64,000 nucleotides of DNA from Trachythela sp. YZ-2020 (GCA_016169945.1 JADLSH010000331.1:806001-870000); one strand, 5' to 3'; numbered from the stretch's first letter, positions 12,001 through 21,079 are shown. The notes: generated by a model not told the origin, from the letters alone. Numbers and translations: made by a program.

Positions 12001-15000
12001 GATTAAAACAATGTCTTCGGAGATCAAACCGTTGCATGTTCTACTTCTCTCATTTTGCCTTATTAAAGTTCTAACATAAAGGTTTTTGTTTATGGATACA
12101 ACAATCATGAATGAAAGTACTGGCAAATGGCTGGATAATTTTGTCAGAACTATCTCACTTGCAGAACAATCTCAATCAAACTCACTGGTACATGTATATT
12201 TACAAGAGAAGAAATTAACATCAACACCAACCATATGTCGTTTGAAGAGATCTTATTCATGGAACACATCCATTATTCCGTCTATTGGATTTTCTACCAG
12301 GACACAATATTATTGTACGGATCTGGTATACTGTGTTATATTGACAGTTCCGACTTTGGTCTAAAACTGCAGTGAAAAGAATCCAAACTGCAGTGAAAAC
12401 AATCCAAACTGCAGTGAAAACATTGTAAAAACAAAGGAATTCCATAGATTATCTGCTCTATTGAACACCGCCACTTTGAAGTCGTACCGAAATATGAGTG
12501 TGACGTCAACCCGGAACACAGAATACCATACGTTATACATTCTATTCAAGAACTATCTAGGCCTACATGAATTATACTCGTGATTTTCAACCTTGTCAAC
12601 ATTAATTTTGTTACTGATGAAAGGCCTCAATATATGAAATACAAAAGAACAGTAACTCCGAATAACATTTTGTTATTTTATTGAATCGACGTTTCGACTA
12701 GATTGTAGTCATCATCAGGATTAGTGTAAAATTACAAGTGCAAGTATTTATATAGTGAAGAAAGCGGAGCTTGGTGTCATTGAAATATGATAAGATCTTT
12801 AGAAGCTTTAGCGCCATGGTTAAGTTTTGGTTTACGTCTGCGTATGGCCAGAGACTCTTTATATAACAATAAAGACCAGTGGTCTGACCTATCAAGTATT
12901 TTACAGTTGCTGAATATAAGCTGTGTAATATTAGTGTTTATAGGAATAGTTGAGTCAGGCGAGAGTTCCATAAGGGATTTAATGTGTTGAAAATGCTCGC
13001 ATGAGTTGATGTGGGCGAGGATTTCCGAGCTTTCACGTGTGCTGTGTTCTTTTAGTCGGGTGTATAGACAGCGGTCTGTTTTACCAATATAGGTGTTCGA
13101 CAACCAGGACACGAGAATTGGTAAACTGCGGAGCTTTTATATTCATCCGGTGTTTTCTCTTTGCAGGACAGGAAACAATTCGAATTCGTAGTTCGCCAGT
13201 TTAAGATAAACTTACACGGACCTTTCACTAAGCGGCGAGTTTTCTTGATGAATTCGTTAGTGACATATGGAAGTTATGAAAACCCGTGAGCGTGGAGAAG
13301 AATCGTGAGCGTCCAATAGTTGTTTTCCATTTTCACGATCGTGAAAATGGAAAAATTATTGCACGGTCACGTTCATAATCAACCAATTAAATGATGAGAA
13401 TCTACTAAGGTGTTATATAATATATAATGGACTATCCAGAAGATTGTGAACATAACGTATTTCTGCCGCAATGACAACTTAAAATTGAATAAAATATTTT
13501 TTATATTATGGAAATGGTTCTGCAAGTGGAATTTATATCAGTCATTTTATTTTGGCATATGTACTAAAATGTCTGGCATAAATCTGACCTCATTTAACAA
13601 TTAATGTGAAAACCTAATAGGCATATTACCTAATGGAGCTTTGGCGCAATGCATGCCGGTAGTGTGGTATCAAATTCACTTTCTTTTGTTGTCATGGTGG
13701 CAATTTTGTTTCAAAGAACAAATGACGCCACGAAAAGGACGCCATGAGTGAACATAATTCCAACATAAACATTGTTTTAGAATCGATTTGCTCAACGTTT
13801 GAAGGTATTGCAATGTTGTAAGACACCGTCAGTAAACGATTTTGCTCCAGAAATATTCTCATGTTGTCTGTCAATGCTGATCATGTATTCTTACCGATTG
13901 ATCATAACTTTTATAGCCATATTTTGCGACATGAAATTGATACTAAAAGCTGCCCTAGAATGCTGTAAACAATGGCCTTTGCGACGCACAAGCACAGAGC
14001 TTTTCTTGTGTTTTGGCGAGAAAATTTGACTTGCTTTTAGGCAAAATTTAATGTATTTTACAAAAACATTATTTAAATTGCATATCTCTTAATTTTTCCA
14101 TGAGTTAAAGCATTTTTTGTAAATGTTTTTCTACTTGGAGTGCCTTGGTTCCTCATTCTACAAGTAAACAGTAGTTTTTTTAAATTCTAAGTCAAACACA
14201 CACTACATTTAAAAAATACAATAACCTAATCTACACCTCGAGTTACACTTATTCAGAAAGTACTATTTGCAATGTGATTTAAATACACAATATGCACAGT
14301 ATTTGAATTAATTTAATACTGTGCAAATGGTTTAATAATTTATCAACAGAAATATGTTTAACTATGACTTAATACCTGACTGTAATATATATCTGATCTA
14401 TAAATGCTAAAACTAAAATCCTGCAACTTTTAAAACCTATTTAGAGTGTGTGTTTACGACTTAGAATTTAAAAAAATTACTGCTTACTTGTAGAATGAAA
14501 AACCAAGGTACTCCGAGCAGAAAAACATTTACAAACACTGCTTTAACTCATGGAAAAACTAAAAGATATGCAATTTAATAATGTAAACTACAATAAATTT
14601 TGCCTAAAAGCAAGTCAAATTTTCGCGCCAAAACACAAGAAAAGCTCTGTGCTTGTACGTCACAAAGGCCATTGTTTACCGCATTCTAGGGCAGCTTTTA
14701 ATATCAATTTTAAGTCGCAAATTATGGGTATAAAACGTACGATCAATATGTAAAAATACATGATCAGCATTGATAGACAACATGAGAATATTTCTACAGC
14801 AAAATCGTTTACTGATGGTCATTTACAACATTACAATACCTGAAAACGTTGAGCGAATCGATTCTAAAACGATGTTTATGTTCGAATTGTGTTCACTCAT
14901 GGCGTCTTTCCAAGGCTGTTTTCTCCGTAATACGTGCAGCAAAGTGCTTTTAATTTGCACAAAATTTAGCCAAGGCTTCTCTTTACACACAGCGATAAAA

Positions 15001-16538
15001 TAACTACGATAGCGCTGTAGAATGGATAGAAAATTAAATCATTAGTTCATTAAACCAACAAAATTTCTCGAGGAGGTGAATTTCATACCACAATACCAGC
15101 CTGCATTGCGCCAAAGCACAATTAGATAATAGGCCTATTGACTATTGTTCTACTGTGTATTTTATATATTTGCGATATTCATAAAAATATATTATTGTAA
15201 ATGTTAATCTCTTATTCTTTACAAGTTACTGATTGAATGAAGTGTATGTGTTTGTACGAAATATGCAGAATTGTAAAATATTACTCCTTCATGGGAACGG
15301 TGGGATCACCATGAGCAGATACATGTACGCTTGGCGTACCTATTTTTGTCATTTGTTAGGGTATCTAAGCACATTATGAAATCGCACTCAGAATTGTTCA
15401 ACCATTATAATTCCTAGAGATTTTTGGCTCTTTGTTTCATGGCGACATGACGTTAATTTTGACGCTTTCATTTACGTGAAAATGGCACTTTTGTATTGGT
15501 CTGTCAGACAGTTGGCTTGACATTTTTATTCAATTTCTTTATATACTTTTAAAGTCCGCCTCCCTAACGTCTTGAATTTCAAATAAACAAGCTAGAAACG
15601 CTTTCTTTTTTCTTCGTTTTACGAGCACTTTCCTACTATAGGCCCAGCCGTGAAAAGAAGCATATTTTTAGCTCATTATTCTCGGAAGAGCTACCACTTT
15701 CTAATACACCGTCAATTGTTTTTTGAAGCACTGACAAGTCTATATGATTCCATGAAAGAATATAGTTGGGGAATTAGGTGGAAAATGCTTTAATCCTGGC
15801 CCAAGATTTAATAACTTTTATAATTACCGGAAATTACAAATGGTCCTATTTACGTATTTCTACCAATGTATTCTCGAGTATAAACATATGCAACCTTTTT
15901 ACAACGCAAAACATTGTTTTACCGTTCTTGGAACGCACACGCTTTAAACGATCAAATTTCAAGCACTGTAGGTCGTCTAATATCTATATTGAAGCAAGCA
16001 ATATGCAGTCGAACGGACAGTGTTTTCCTAAAAATTCTAAATTTTGCGTCAGGATTACCACATTTTCTCCCTAATACCCCAAATATATTTTTTCGTAAGA
16101 TCGTAGAGACTTGTTAATACTTCAAAAAACAATTGAGGGTCTATCAGTAAGTGGTGCCACATTTGAGAAAGAGGAGATCAAAATACGCTTCTTTTCAAGG
16201 CTGGGCCTATAATGGGAAAATAGTCCAAAGCGGGATCATGAAATAACGAAACAAAACGAAAACGTTTCGAGCATGTCATTCGAGAATGACATCATGCCAT
16301 GTGTTCTCAAACAATGAAGTGAGACAAACAAACCTGAATTTCCAGCATACCCGCTTCATTTGGTTGAAATTGACCCCTTGCTTCGCTAGTGACGCCACGT
16401 TTTCTCGAATCAAACAGTCTGAATACTACATCACAAGGTTTATTACCAAATATATTTATTCCAATGTTCACCTTCGTACCAGCTCGAAAAACTCTTGGAA
16501 TGATGATCAAATAATCACCGTTCTTCGTTGAGCCATTG
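2967..16538 (-). CDS. Alpha-2-macroglobulin/CD109/TEP-family gene, 5' part (five exons)
   Basis: The gene encodes the MG1-MG2 start of a secreted or GPI-anchored thioester/macroglobulin protein (protease trapping or complement-like defence in the family). Exons on the minus strand are 16538-16334, 10742-10601, 4249-4197, 3306-3286 and 3018-2967. All junctions have AG acceptors and GT donors, and the phases agree across the whole chain. Motifs include DYLIIIPRVFRAGT (MG1), the family hallmark FIQTDKPIYKPGQ, VNSQLKPAGKT, and EPSGAKIMQWNDVQLQD, which matches the A2M pattern DPxGNRIxQW. The thioester and bait regions lie off the left edge. The signal-peptide exon is not proven. Orthology (A2M, CD109, TEP or C3-like) cannot be decided from this part. 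No frameshift or stop is seen, so this is probably an active host gene. Confidence 0.85.
3286..3306 (-). CDS. Macroglobulin 21-nt microexon (VSSVIIQ)
   Basis: A strong acceptor, TCTATTTTTTGACAG, precedes 21 nt coding VSSVIIQ, followed by donor CAG|GTAGGT. It is phase 0 on both sides. It supplies exactly the hydrophobic strand expected between LKPAGKT and the next exon's EPSGAKIMQW, as in the family pattern VYIxDPxG. Without it that strand would be missing. Confidence 0.75.
3310..4194. other. Intron sequence, no feature found
   Basis: This is the intron between the 53-nt exon and the microexon of the macroglobulin gene. I see AT-rich unique-looking sequence, no long ORF and no clear repeat. 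Confidence 0.5.
4197..4249 (-). CDS. Macroglobulin exon: MG2 strand, 53 nt
   Basis: The acceptor is CTTTTTAG at 4251-4250 and the donor is GACG|GTAAGT at 4196. Its first two bases complete the codon left open by the exon at 10601. It then codes FIRIICVNSQLKPAGKT, the family's KFRxLTVNxxLxP strand. Confidence 0.82.
4668..4750. repeat. GGTGGTGGGT simple repeat at left palindrome end
   Basis: A run of GGTGGTGGGT units. Its inverted, more degenerate partner (CACCACC, CACCACG) is at about 10358-10490 at the other end of the palindrome, so the tracts are part of the element's termini. Confidence 0.9.
5227..5633 (+). pseudogene. Unrecognised coding-like fragment in the left palindrome arm
   Basis: Two overlapping short frames code a charged helical peptide ending at 5633. 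The 3' half has lysine/glutamate-rich composition. The equivalent place in the right arm is partly replaced by a different insertion, and its remaining part (9430-9570) does not keep a frame. I do not recognise the family; it may be chance. Confidence 0.2.
7195..7545. repeat. Degenerate telomere-like (TTAGGG-type) tract in palindrome centre
   Basis: Many GGTTAGGGTTAGAGA-like units, mixed with GTTAGAG and GGGTAGGGTT variants, in the single-copy centre of the palindrome. The minus-strand frame across it reads SNPNLLSNP repeats and is not a gene. This is an internal telomere-like tract, not a chromosome end. Confidence 0.8.
9591..9990 (+). mobile_element. Short insertion with Crypton-like first exon, in right palindrome arm
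   Basis: It is bounded by TTTTAGTATAAAC and its inverse GTTTATACTAAAA and has no counterpart in the left arm, so it entered one arm only. It contains a first-exon fragment at 9693-9814 and a hairpin directly after it. No clear target duplication is visible. Whether these ends are true transposon termini is uncertain. Confidence 0.45.
9693..9814 (+). pseudogene. Crypton-like (KIAA1958/ZMYM-type) first exon, copy a
   Basis: ATGGCGGAAAATTCGCG starts MAENSRFAE. A one-base shift then leads into a frame with KKPRKATKYAMAIFKG, the counterpart of NTKKATKFGMKVFDG in copy c. It ends at a donor, AAGG|GTAAGA. The family's next exon (the tyrosine-recombinase-derived part) is absent. CCACTAGTAGG lies 12-22 nt before the ATG, as in copies b and c. 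The fragment cannot make a complete protein. Confidence 0.5.
9991..10092. repeat. Nested hairpin cluster with GGCTTCGCC apex
   Basis: The outer stem is CAATTAGACAAC with GTTGTCTAATTG. The inner perfect 15-bp stem starts GAGCGAATAGTCAAC and closes on TCGGCTTCGCCTC. Each stem-to-loop junction repeats the CTCGGC..CCTCG theme found in the hairpins at 17.4-17.8 kb. Confidence 0.8.
10601..10742 (-). CDS. Macroglobulin exon: MG1/MG2 junction with FIQTDKPIYKPGQ
   Basis: The acceptor is CATTCATCAG and the donor is GAAAG|GTCAGT, which is weaker than consensus. The exon is 142 nt, starts in phase 0 and ends after one base of a codon. FIQTDKPIYKPGQ is diagnostic of the alpha-2-macroglobulin/complement C3 family. 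Confidence 0.88.
10917..10947. repeat. GTCGTT microsatellite
   Basis: About five units of GTCGTT/GTCGTC within a macroglobulin intron. Confidence 0.85.
11064..11411. mobile_element. hAT-like MITE, 348 bp
   Basis: The ends are CAGGGCCTTTTTTAA and its inverse TTAAAAAAGGCCCTG. A perfect 8-bp target duplication, TATGTAGC, lies at 11056-11063 and 11412-11419. CAGGG ends with an 8-bp duplication are the hAT hallmark. There is no transposase, so it is non-autonomous. It lies in the macroglobulin intron before exon 10742-10601. Confidence 0.85.
11640..11829 (+). promoter_or_regulatory. Possible promoter and tiny first exon
   Basis: GAGCTTATATAAGCCAATCAG carries a TATA-like box and a CCAAT box. About 150 bp later ATGGAAACTTATCTGGATTCG ends at a consensus donor, G|GTAAGTA at 11830. 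The 27 nt before the ATG are a diverged copy of the same sequence without ATG. No downstream exon is identified. It could be the start of another mobile element; treat as a weak call. Confidence 0.25.
12362..12425. repeat. 21-bp tandem repeat, three units
   Basis: AAACTGCAGTGAAAASAATCC repeats three times with one or two changes. Confidence 0.85.
12661..13260 (-). mobile_element. Penelope-like element 3' fragment with GIY-YIG domain
   Basis: The minus strand codes KTRRLVKGPCKF, a CPGC motif, then TYIGKTDRCLYTRLKEHS: the GIY-YIG endonuclease part of Penelope-like retroelements, which cuts DNA for target-primed integration. A one-base shift separates CPGC from NTYIGKTDR. After the ORF stop the strand reads through TCGAAACGTCG, a signature often found at Penelope 3' ends. 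The RT domain is missing. The copy is 5'-truncated and dead. Confidence 0.8.
13310..13440. repeat. Interspersed repeat, partner of 55890-55995 (inverted)
   Basis: It contains a palindrome around TTTTCACGATCGTGAAAA, and its segment with AATCAACCAATTAAAT..AAGGTGTTATATAAT recurs inverted at about 55900-55960. Probably two copies of one non-autonomous element. Confidence 0.5.
13616..15139. mobile_element. 1.5-kb foldback element
   Basis: Two arms of about 0.7 kb meet near 14325 at GCACAGTATT..AATACTGTGC. The outer ends are AATAGGCATATTACCTAAT and its inverse at 15121-15139. Matches run through both arms, including GCTTTGGCGCAATGCA near the ends and the 13940-14060 and 14590-14720 segments. Both arms contain related short frames beginning MTDNMRIFLEQN and MIDNMRIFLQQN, pointing outward; these are likely chance products of the shared sequence. 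It lies in a macroglobulin intron. Confidence 0.85.
15308..15345. repeat. Solo terminal sequence of the 33-kb MITE family
   Basis: CATGAGCAGATACATGTACG followed by CTTGGCGTACC matches the left end of the MITE at 32979-33316. No matching right end is nearby. Confidence 0.6.
15590..16275. mobile_element. MITE with about 150-bp inverted ends
   Basis: TATAGGCCCAGCC..TTTTTTGAAG at 15637-15745 returns inverted at about 16100-16211. Weaker similarity extends outward through the GAAACG/AAAACGAA region on both sides. The centre (15760-16095) has no recognised gene. The true ends and target duplication are not certain. Confidence 0.65.
16334..16538 (-). CDS. Macroglobulin exon: MG1 domain
   Basis: The acceptor is TTCTTCTTTACAG at 16539 onward and the donor is CAG|GTTTGT at 16333. 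The exon is 205 nt: one base completes a codon, then 68 codons. It includes DYLIIIPRVFRAGT and NIGINIFGN, the first beta strands of MG1. It ends in phase 0, matching the next exon. Confidence 0.85.
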
Positions 16539-16539
16539 C

Positions 16540-17390
16540 TGTAAAGAAGAATACATATATAATCTCATTATATAAATGAAGTTTTTTCCGTTTTTTAAAT
16601 AATATTTTATTTTCAATTCTTGGTTGGCATGTTTGATCATTGTTGCCATATTGGGTACTTATACTAGCGTGATTTTCACGATAGGAAATTGGCGCCAAAA
16701 ATTGACACAGATTAATTCAGATTATTTTTCTAATTTTGAGAAATTATTTCCTGCCAGGAAATGTTACAAGAACAATTTTTTATTTTCAGAAAACATTTCT
16801 TAAAATAAGAAAACTAATCTAGGGAAGATAATTCGGAGGCAAATTTTCTTATTTCTGGAATGATATTCTTGCGCCATTGAAAAATATTCTGACTAGCTAA
16901 TCTTGAAACAAGAAAATTATTCTTGTTGAGAAGTGAACTAATAGTCTATAATTTCAGTAGACAATGATACTTCCTCGTTGCTTTTTCTTATACCAACTGC
17001 AACTGCATTTTTCGCAACTGATCCTGGCTAGGTCTAAAAATGTATATAAACTTCATTCGAGTATTCCATCTGCAAACACCTTCTACCAAAGTCAGGAATA
17101 CTCGTAATGTTATTGACACGGCCAACTCGTCGAATAATTAATCGAAAACGTCAATTTGATCGATCGCAAACGTTGCATTTATATTTTGCGTCGTATCAAA
17201 TAACATGGATTTTTACGGATCGTCCTGTACACTTTCAATTGCCAAGAGAACTTTTTCACGCGTAGCTATATTATACAATTGAAAGTAAAAATCTAACCGG
17301 CTTTCTACAGTTGATTGAGTTTAAAGAACTTTATTAACAATTATTGGATGAGGCGGAGCAGGATATCGATAATTATTCAGACCAAGGTCA
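16540..17390. other. No gene found; repeat scraps
   Basis: Sequence upstream of the MG1 exon. Near 17010-17110, CCTGGCTAGGTCTAAAAATG and a TATTCCATCTGCAAACACCTTCTACC stretch match parts of the SINE-bearing tandem units at 57.3-57.9 kb in inverted order. Nothing else recognised. Confidence 0.5.
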
Positions 17391-17394
17391 ACAT

Positions 17395-17450
17395 TATCTG
17401 CCCAAGCGAAGCTGAGGTGAATAACGTTGACCGAGGTCTGAATAATTAAC
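17395..17450. repeat. Hairpin with ATTATTCAGACC stem
   Basis: ATTATTCAGACC pairs with GGTCTGAATAAT. The interior reads CCAAGCGAAGCTGAGG, a variant of the apex seen in its neighbours. Confidence 0.7.
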
Positions 17451-17553
17451 AGTTATTCTACCAACTCGAGTCGTATATGAGCTGATAGCCGACGAGGTGC
17501 GATAGCGCCGAGTCCGCTATCAGTCATAAACGACGAGAGTGAGTAGAATAACT
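17448..17553. repeat. Hairpin with CAGTTATTCTAC stem
   Basis: The outer stem is CAGTTATTCTAC with GTAGAATAACTG. The inner stem is CTGATAGC with GCTATCAG around GACGAGGTGCGATAGCGCCG. Confidence 0.8.
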
Positions 17554-17586
17554 GTTTTATTATAATTATACACAAGTTCTGGATAT

Positions 17587-17665
17587 GAACAGAACATTTT
17601 GGCGTACTTTTTTCATGCAAAACTTGAATTTCCTCTTCATTTAATTGTCCAAATCTGCCAGCCAT
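17587..17665 (-). pseudogene. Crypton-like first exon, copy b (truncated)
   Basis: ATGGCTGGCAGATTTGG starts MAGRFGQLNEEEIQVLHEKSTPK, then the homology breaks where NTKKAT should follow and joins the CCAGAACTTGTGTATAA tract. A CTGCTAGTAG motif lies about 20 nt before the ATG, as in copies a and c. Probably an internally deleted non-autonomous copy. Confidence 0.5.
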
Positions 17666-17692
17666 TTTTCTACTTTACTCTACTAGCAGGAT

Positions 17693-17806
17693 ATGTAAGA
17701 AATATTATATGAGCTCGAGTCGGACATTGGCTGATAGCCAACGAGGCGCTTCGCCGAGTTGGCTATCAGCCAATATCCGACGAGAGCGAATATAATATTT
17801 CACTTA
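17693..17806. repeat. Long hairpin with GAGGCGCTTCGCCGA apex
   Basis: The outer stem is GAAATATTATA with TATAATATTTC. An inner stem runs GTCGGACATTGGCTGATAGC against GGCTATCAGCCAATATCCGAC with one mismatch. The apex is GAGGCGCTTCGCCGAG. Confidence 0.9.
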
Positions 17807-17997
17807 TAATATAGCCTTGAGCTGGTAAACCATTCTATAAAATTAAACGAAAAATAAAAGATGTTTTCATGTTTTGTTTTGTTTTTATGGCCAAATCAGG
17901 CAAATGCAAATTAAAAAGCGATTATTTTGCGATACATGTTTACTTTTCGTAATTTCTTTTTAAGTATAAATTTTATACACATTTACATTTGGCTTAC

Positions 17998-18109
17998 CGT
18001 CAAAAACCTTCATTCCAAATTTTGTTGCCTTTTTTGTGTTCTTAGGCGTGCTATTTTGAAGCAAAACTCCAATTTCTTCATCATTCATGCTTACAAATCT
18101 GGAAGCCAT
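17998..18109 (-). pseudogene. Crypton-like first exon, copy c
   Basis: ATGGCTTCCAGATTTGTAAG starts MASRFVSMNDEEIGVLLQNS, followed by TPKNTKKATKFGMKVFDG, and it ends at GACG|GTAAGC. This is the N-terminal pattern of cnidarian KIAA1958/ZMYM-like proteins, which derive from Crypton tyrosine-recombinase transposons. Only the first exon is present; no second exon is found to the left. Upstream (18115-18260) are three CTACTAGTAGGATAT-type motifs and two ACCAATCAGATTGCAG motifs with CCAAT boxes, which may be promoter repeats. Confidence 0.55.
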
Positions 18110-18114
18110 TTTGT

Positions 18115-18260
18115 TTTTTTCCCTACTAGTAGGATATTGCTCTACTAGTAGGATATCACAAAATATCCTGCTAGTAGACAACCAATCAGATTGCAGCATT
18201 GTGGTTGGCTATATTATAAGAGCTAATATCCTGCTAGTAGAGAACCAATCAGATTGCAGA
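18115..18260 (-). promoter_or_regulatory. Repeated CTAGTAGGATAT and CCAAT motifs before copy c
   Basis: CTACTAGTAGGATAT occurs twice and its inverted, slightly varied form (ATATCCTGCTAGTAG) twice. CAACCAATCAGATTGCAG and GAACCAATCAGATTGCAG repeat 60 bp apart. The block sits directly upstream of the copy c ATG; a promoter role is inference. Confidence 0.4.
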
Positions 18261-18426
18261 ATACCTCATATCCAGAGCTTGTGTATATAATAATTATCGA
18301 TATCATGCGTAAGCCGAATTCAATAATTGTTTTATTATTCATTTTGTAACATGCATCGACGAATAGAACAAGCAAATATTGAAAATAAAGATTTTATTAC
18401 TGTTCATAAATATATTCTTGAAATAC

Positions 18427-18530
18427 CTCTCTTGCCACTTTTGTGCTTTTTTTGTGTTTGCCGAGTTTTTGTTTTCTACTATTTTCTCAATTTCTTCGTT
18501 TGAAACCGTTGCGAAACGAGCACTAGCCAT
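18427..18530 (-). pseudogene. Crypton-like first exon, copy d
   Basis: ATGGCTAGTGCTCG starts MASARFATVSNEEIEKIVEN, with NTKKAQKWQER, ending at AGAG|GTATTT. The same exon boundary as copies a and c suggests a conserved intron. No second exon was found. It lacks the CTAGTAG motif near the ATG. Confidence 0.5.
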
Positions 18531-18599
18531 TGTAAATATTAAAACTTGAAGACAAAACAAACTTCAAAATTTAACTTTCCCTTTATTTGTAATATTATG

Positions 18600-19325
18600 C
18601 GATATACCGCTGGAATATTCCGGGCGCCGTCCAATTATCGCTGCAGATTACTGTTCCCGCTGAAAAATAGCGCGAGCACCGGCAGATATCGATAATAATT
18701 CGCAAGTTTTTAACCAATGAGAAAACGATAACACAGTACAATGAATAATAATTTATTTAAGGTGTGACCTCGAGTACGCGAGATTCAAAATAATACAATG
18801 TTAATGGTGAAAAACATCAGCAACTCTGCTGTTCCAAAGAAGTAAAGATTGATGGTATTTTAGAGATAAAATGAAGAGTATTATTTTGAAGGGAAAGTGA
18901 AGAGTTGCCGTCAGAAAGACAGAAATTATCGTTGCTGACGTTGTTGCTTGTATGCTGGACTGTTCACATGTTTGAGATCAGTGCCTTCAGTGGTATGCAG
19001 ACGCCTGCAAATATGGGCACCCAGAAAGCTTAGAGGGCATGCTCTCACAGCGCGTCCTTTCAAAAATCCGTGGAGTTAAAGCTTTATACATCCGAGTCTT
19101 CCACTAATTTTAACGAAAATAAGAAGAAATATTCCTATTGTATATCTGAAGGTTTACACAACAATTTGAAAAGAAAATGTTAAACTATGTAAATATTTTT
19201 AAGATTTGCGTGTAATTTTGGCGTAGATAATCGATTGTTTTGATGTATGATTTTACCGATGTTGACCGTATGTAATTATTTGGGACCCTTTCTATATGTA
19301 TGAGTGTGTCCATATGTTCCTAAAT
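18600..19325. other. No gene found
   Basis: No ORF of note and no clear repeat was recognised. GC-rich patches near 18620-18690 are short. Confidence 0.4.
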
Positions 19326-19330
19326 ATCTC

Positions 19331-19416
19331 AACATTCTATAGATGCTATAGACACTATAGATGCTATAGACACTATAGATGCTATAGACACAATGGGTGC
19401 TATGGATACTATAGCA
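19331..19416. repeat. Tandem repeat of alternating 9-mers
   Basis: CTATAGATG and CTATAGACA alternate with an 18-bp period for about four rounds and then decay. The 9-bp length and the ATAGAYRC core resemble the large array at 1863-2942. Confidence 0.8.
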
Positions 19417-19644
19417 GATAAAATGTAAATAACTATTTACGAGGGCCAAGCACTGGTAAATTTGATGTGGGTGCTGTTTTTATTCAAATCACATTCATGA
19501 GCAGTTACATTTCACAGTTATTAGCATAGAAGTGATAAAAATATATAAAGAGATATCATTTTTACATTAAAATATGTGATGGATAAGTCGCTTGCAGCAT
19601 TACTTTCATTTATTTTACACGCAGCATTAATACTCTGCCAAAAT

Positions 19645-20215
19645 CCTAGCAATGATCTTCCATAGGCAGGTCAGCTTCGTTACCAAATAAACACAAATGA
19701 AAATTATTAGGTAATAATAGAAAATGCCTGATTGATTTAAAGCGATTCAGCCCATCTGTATCTTAGTCAATTCCCTGTCTTATATCCTTATGCTCTTCTT
19801 AAAATACTCAAAAGCGTAGATATATACACTTAAAATGGGCCAACTTTCCCTGGATATTGACCGCCATTAGTCAGTGTAAAATTATATTTGAGGAAAGAGT
19901 ACATGGTGATTTAATGGGCGCAAAGCCCCTCTTTAGTCAAACCGTAGCTAGGGTCCCTCCAGGGGAGCTTTCGAAGAAGGTCCCACAAGCAGGTCAGCCT
20001 TATTCCCAAATAGACGAAACCTGAAAATTACTGGGAAATAATGATATCTTTAAATGCCTGTTCTTGGTAAACTGAGTCAGTCAAACTGTCCGATTTGCCT
20101 CCATAAAACAGGACCTAATTATGTTAATGCTCTTACACAGCAGTGGGTTAGACCTACCTATCTCAAGGAAGGTAACTGTGGTTAGTCACAACTTACGCTA
20201 CAGACACCATTGCTA
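19645..20215 (+). repeat. Two fragments of an interspersed repeat family
   Basis: Both 19645-19830 and 19915-20215 contain CAAATAAACACAAATGAAAA or CCCAAATAGACGAAACCTGA and then a shared downstream segment. A third copy is at 22930-23200. Family unknown. Confidence 0.6.
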
Positions 20216-20424
20216 TACAGGGTGTATAAAAAACGGAATTCCAGATTCAAATGTAGATTTTGAAATGAATATAGCAGTAAAGCTTGTAAGTTTATATTCA
20301 TTTTAAAGCTTGGTCATTCAGATTTCCAACGATGGGTTACTTTTATATTTGAACGATTGGTTCGCGAAAAATAGTACTTTAAGCGACTGAGATTGGAAAA
20401 TTGAAAATTCATTAATCCGCATTA

Positions 20425-20520
20425 ATTCGCGAGCCAGCGGCGCGAAGCGCCGTTCCGGGCGATAGGCCGGAACTATGGTGCTAATTATGTTCGGCTATTT
20501 ACTACACCCGAAAAAAACTA
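20425..20520. repeat. GC-rich hairpin repeat (CGGCGCGAAGCGCCG)
   Basis: GGCGCGAAGCGCC is a tight hairpin. The surrounding 90 bp recur inverted at 29577-29665, and part recurs at 45650-45720. Confidence 0.75.
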
Positions 20521-20912
20521 TGGGAGATTTAAAGTACATCAACTACCGTGGGCGCGTGGCTATGTTGCATGGGTGGACCTCCGACTGATCTCAATAATAC
20601 TGCGGACTGTCATGGCGGACATTCAACTATTCAAGAGGGAGTGACTGAGTGAGTGACAACAAAATACGTCGCAAAAAGTATGTGAAAACTTTTAAGAGGT
20701 ATTTTCAATTATGAATTTCAGAACTAGCAAGGACAGTCAAAGAACTGCAATAATAACATTGGAGTTGGGGATTTCAAATGCTTAGTACGAGGAATTGCGT
20801 ATAGTTTTCAGAAAAGCCAGACGAATAAGTATTTTTTGTTCTTGGTATTGACATGTGTGTCTTTTTGTGGGTTTGTAACGAGTTAGGTCGCTCTATGTGG
20901 TTAATAGATTCT

Positions 20913-21029
20913 TTAATTAACGCTGTAAGAAATTTTTTTATATATTTTTTCTTTTGCGGAAGAAAAATTCGGAAGCATCGCCAAAACAAGAAGGAAAATT
21001 TGTAAGGAACTGCTTCGGTTTTTCGCCAT
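20913..21029 (-). CDS. Possible signal-peptide exon (38-codon frame)
   Basis: The minus strand reads MAKNRSSSLQIFLLVLAMLP then NFSSAK: a short basic start, a hydrophobic core and a small-residue SSA cleavage site, as in a signal peptide. It lies 4.4 kb upstream of the macroglobulin MG1 exon on the same strand, so it could be that gene's first exon. The only GT before the stop (AGC|GTTAAT) is a poor donor and in the wrong phase for the MG1 exon, so the link is unproven. Confidence 0.25.
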   Translation of the reverse strand: MAKNRSSSLQIFLLVLAMLPNFSSAKEKIYKKISYSVN

Positions 21030-21079
21030 TATAATATTCGATATCTACTATTGTATTATATCTGTTATTTCTGTGATGT

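Noticed and set aside
13692..15003. Related short ORFs in both arms of the foldback as genes
   Set aside because: Similarity follows from the inverted DNA repeat; frames are short and match no family.
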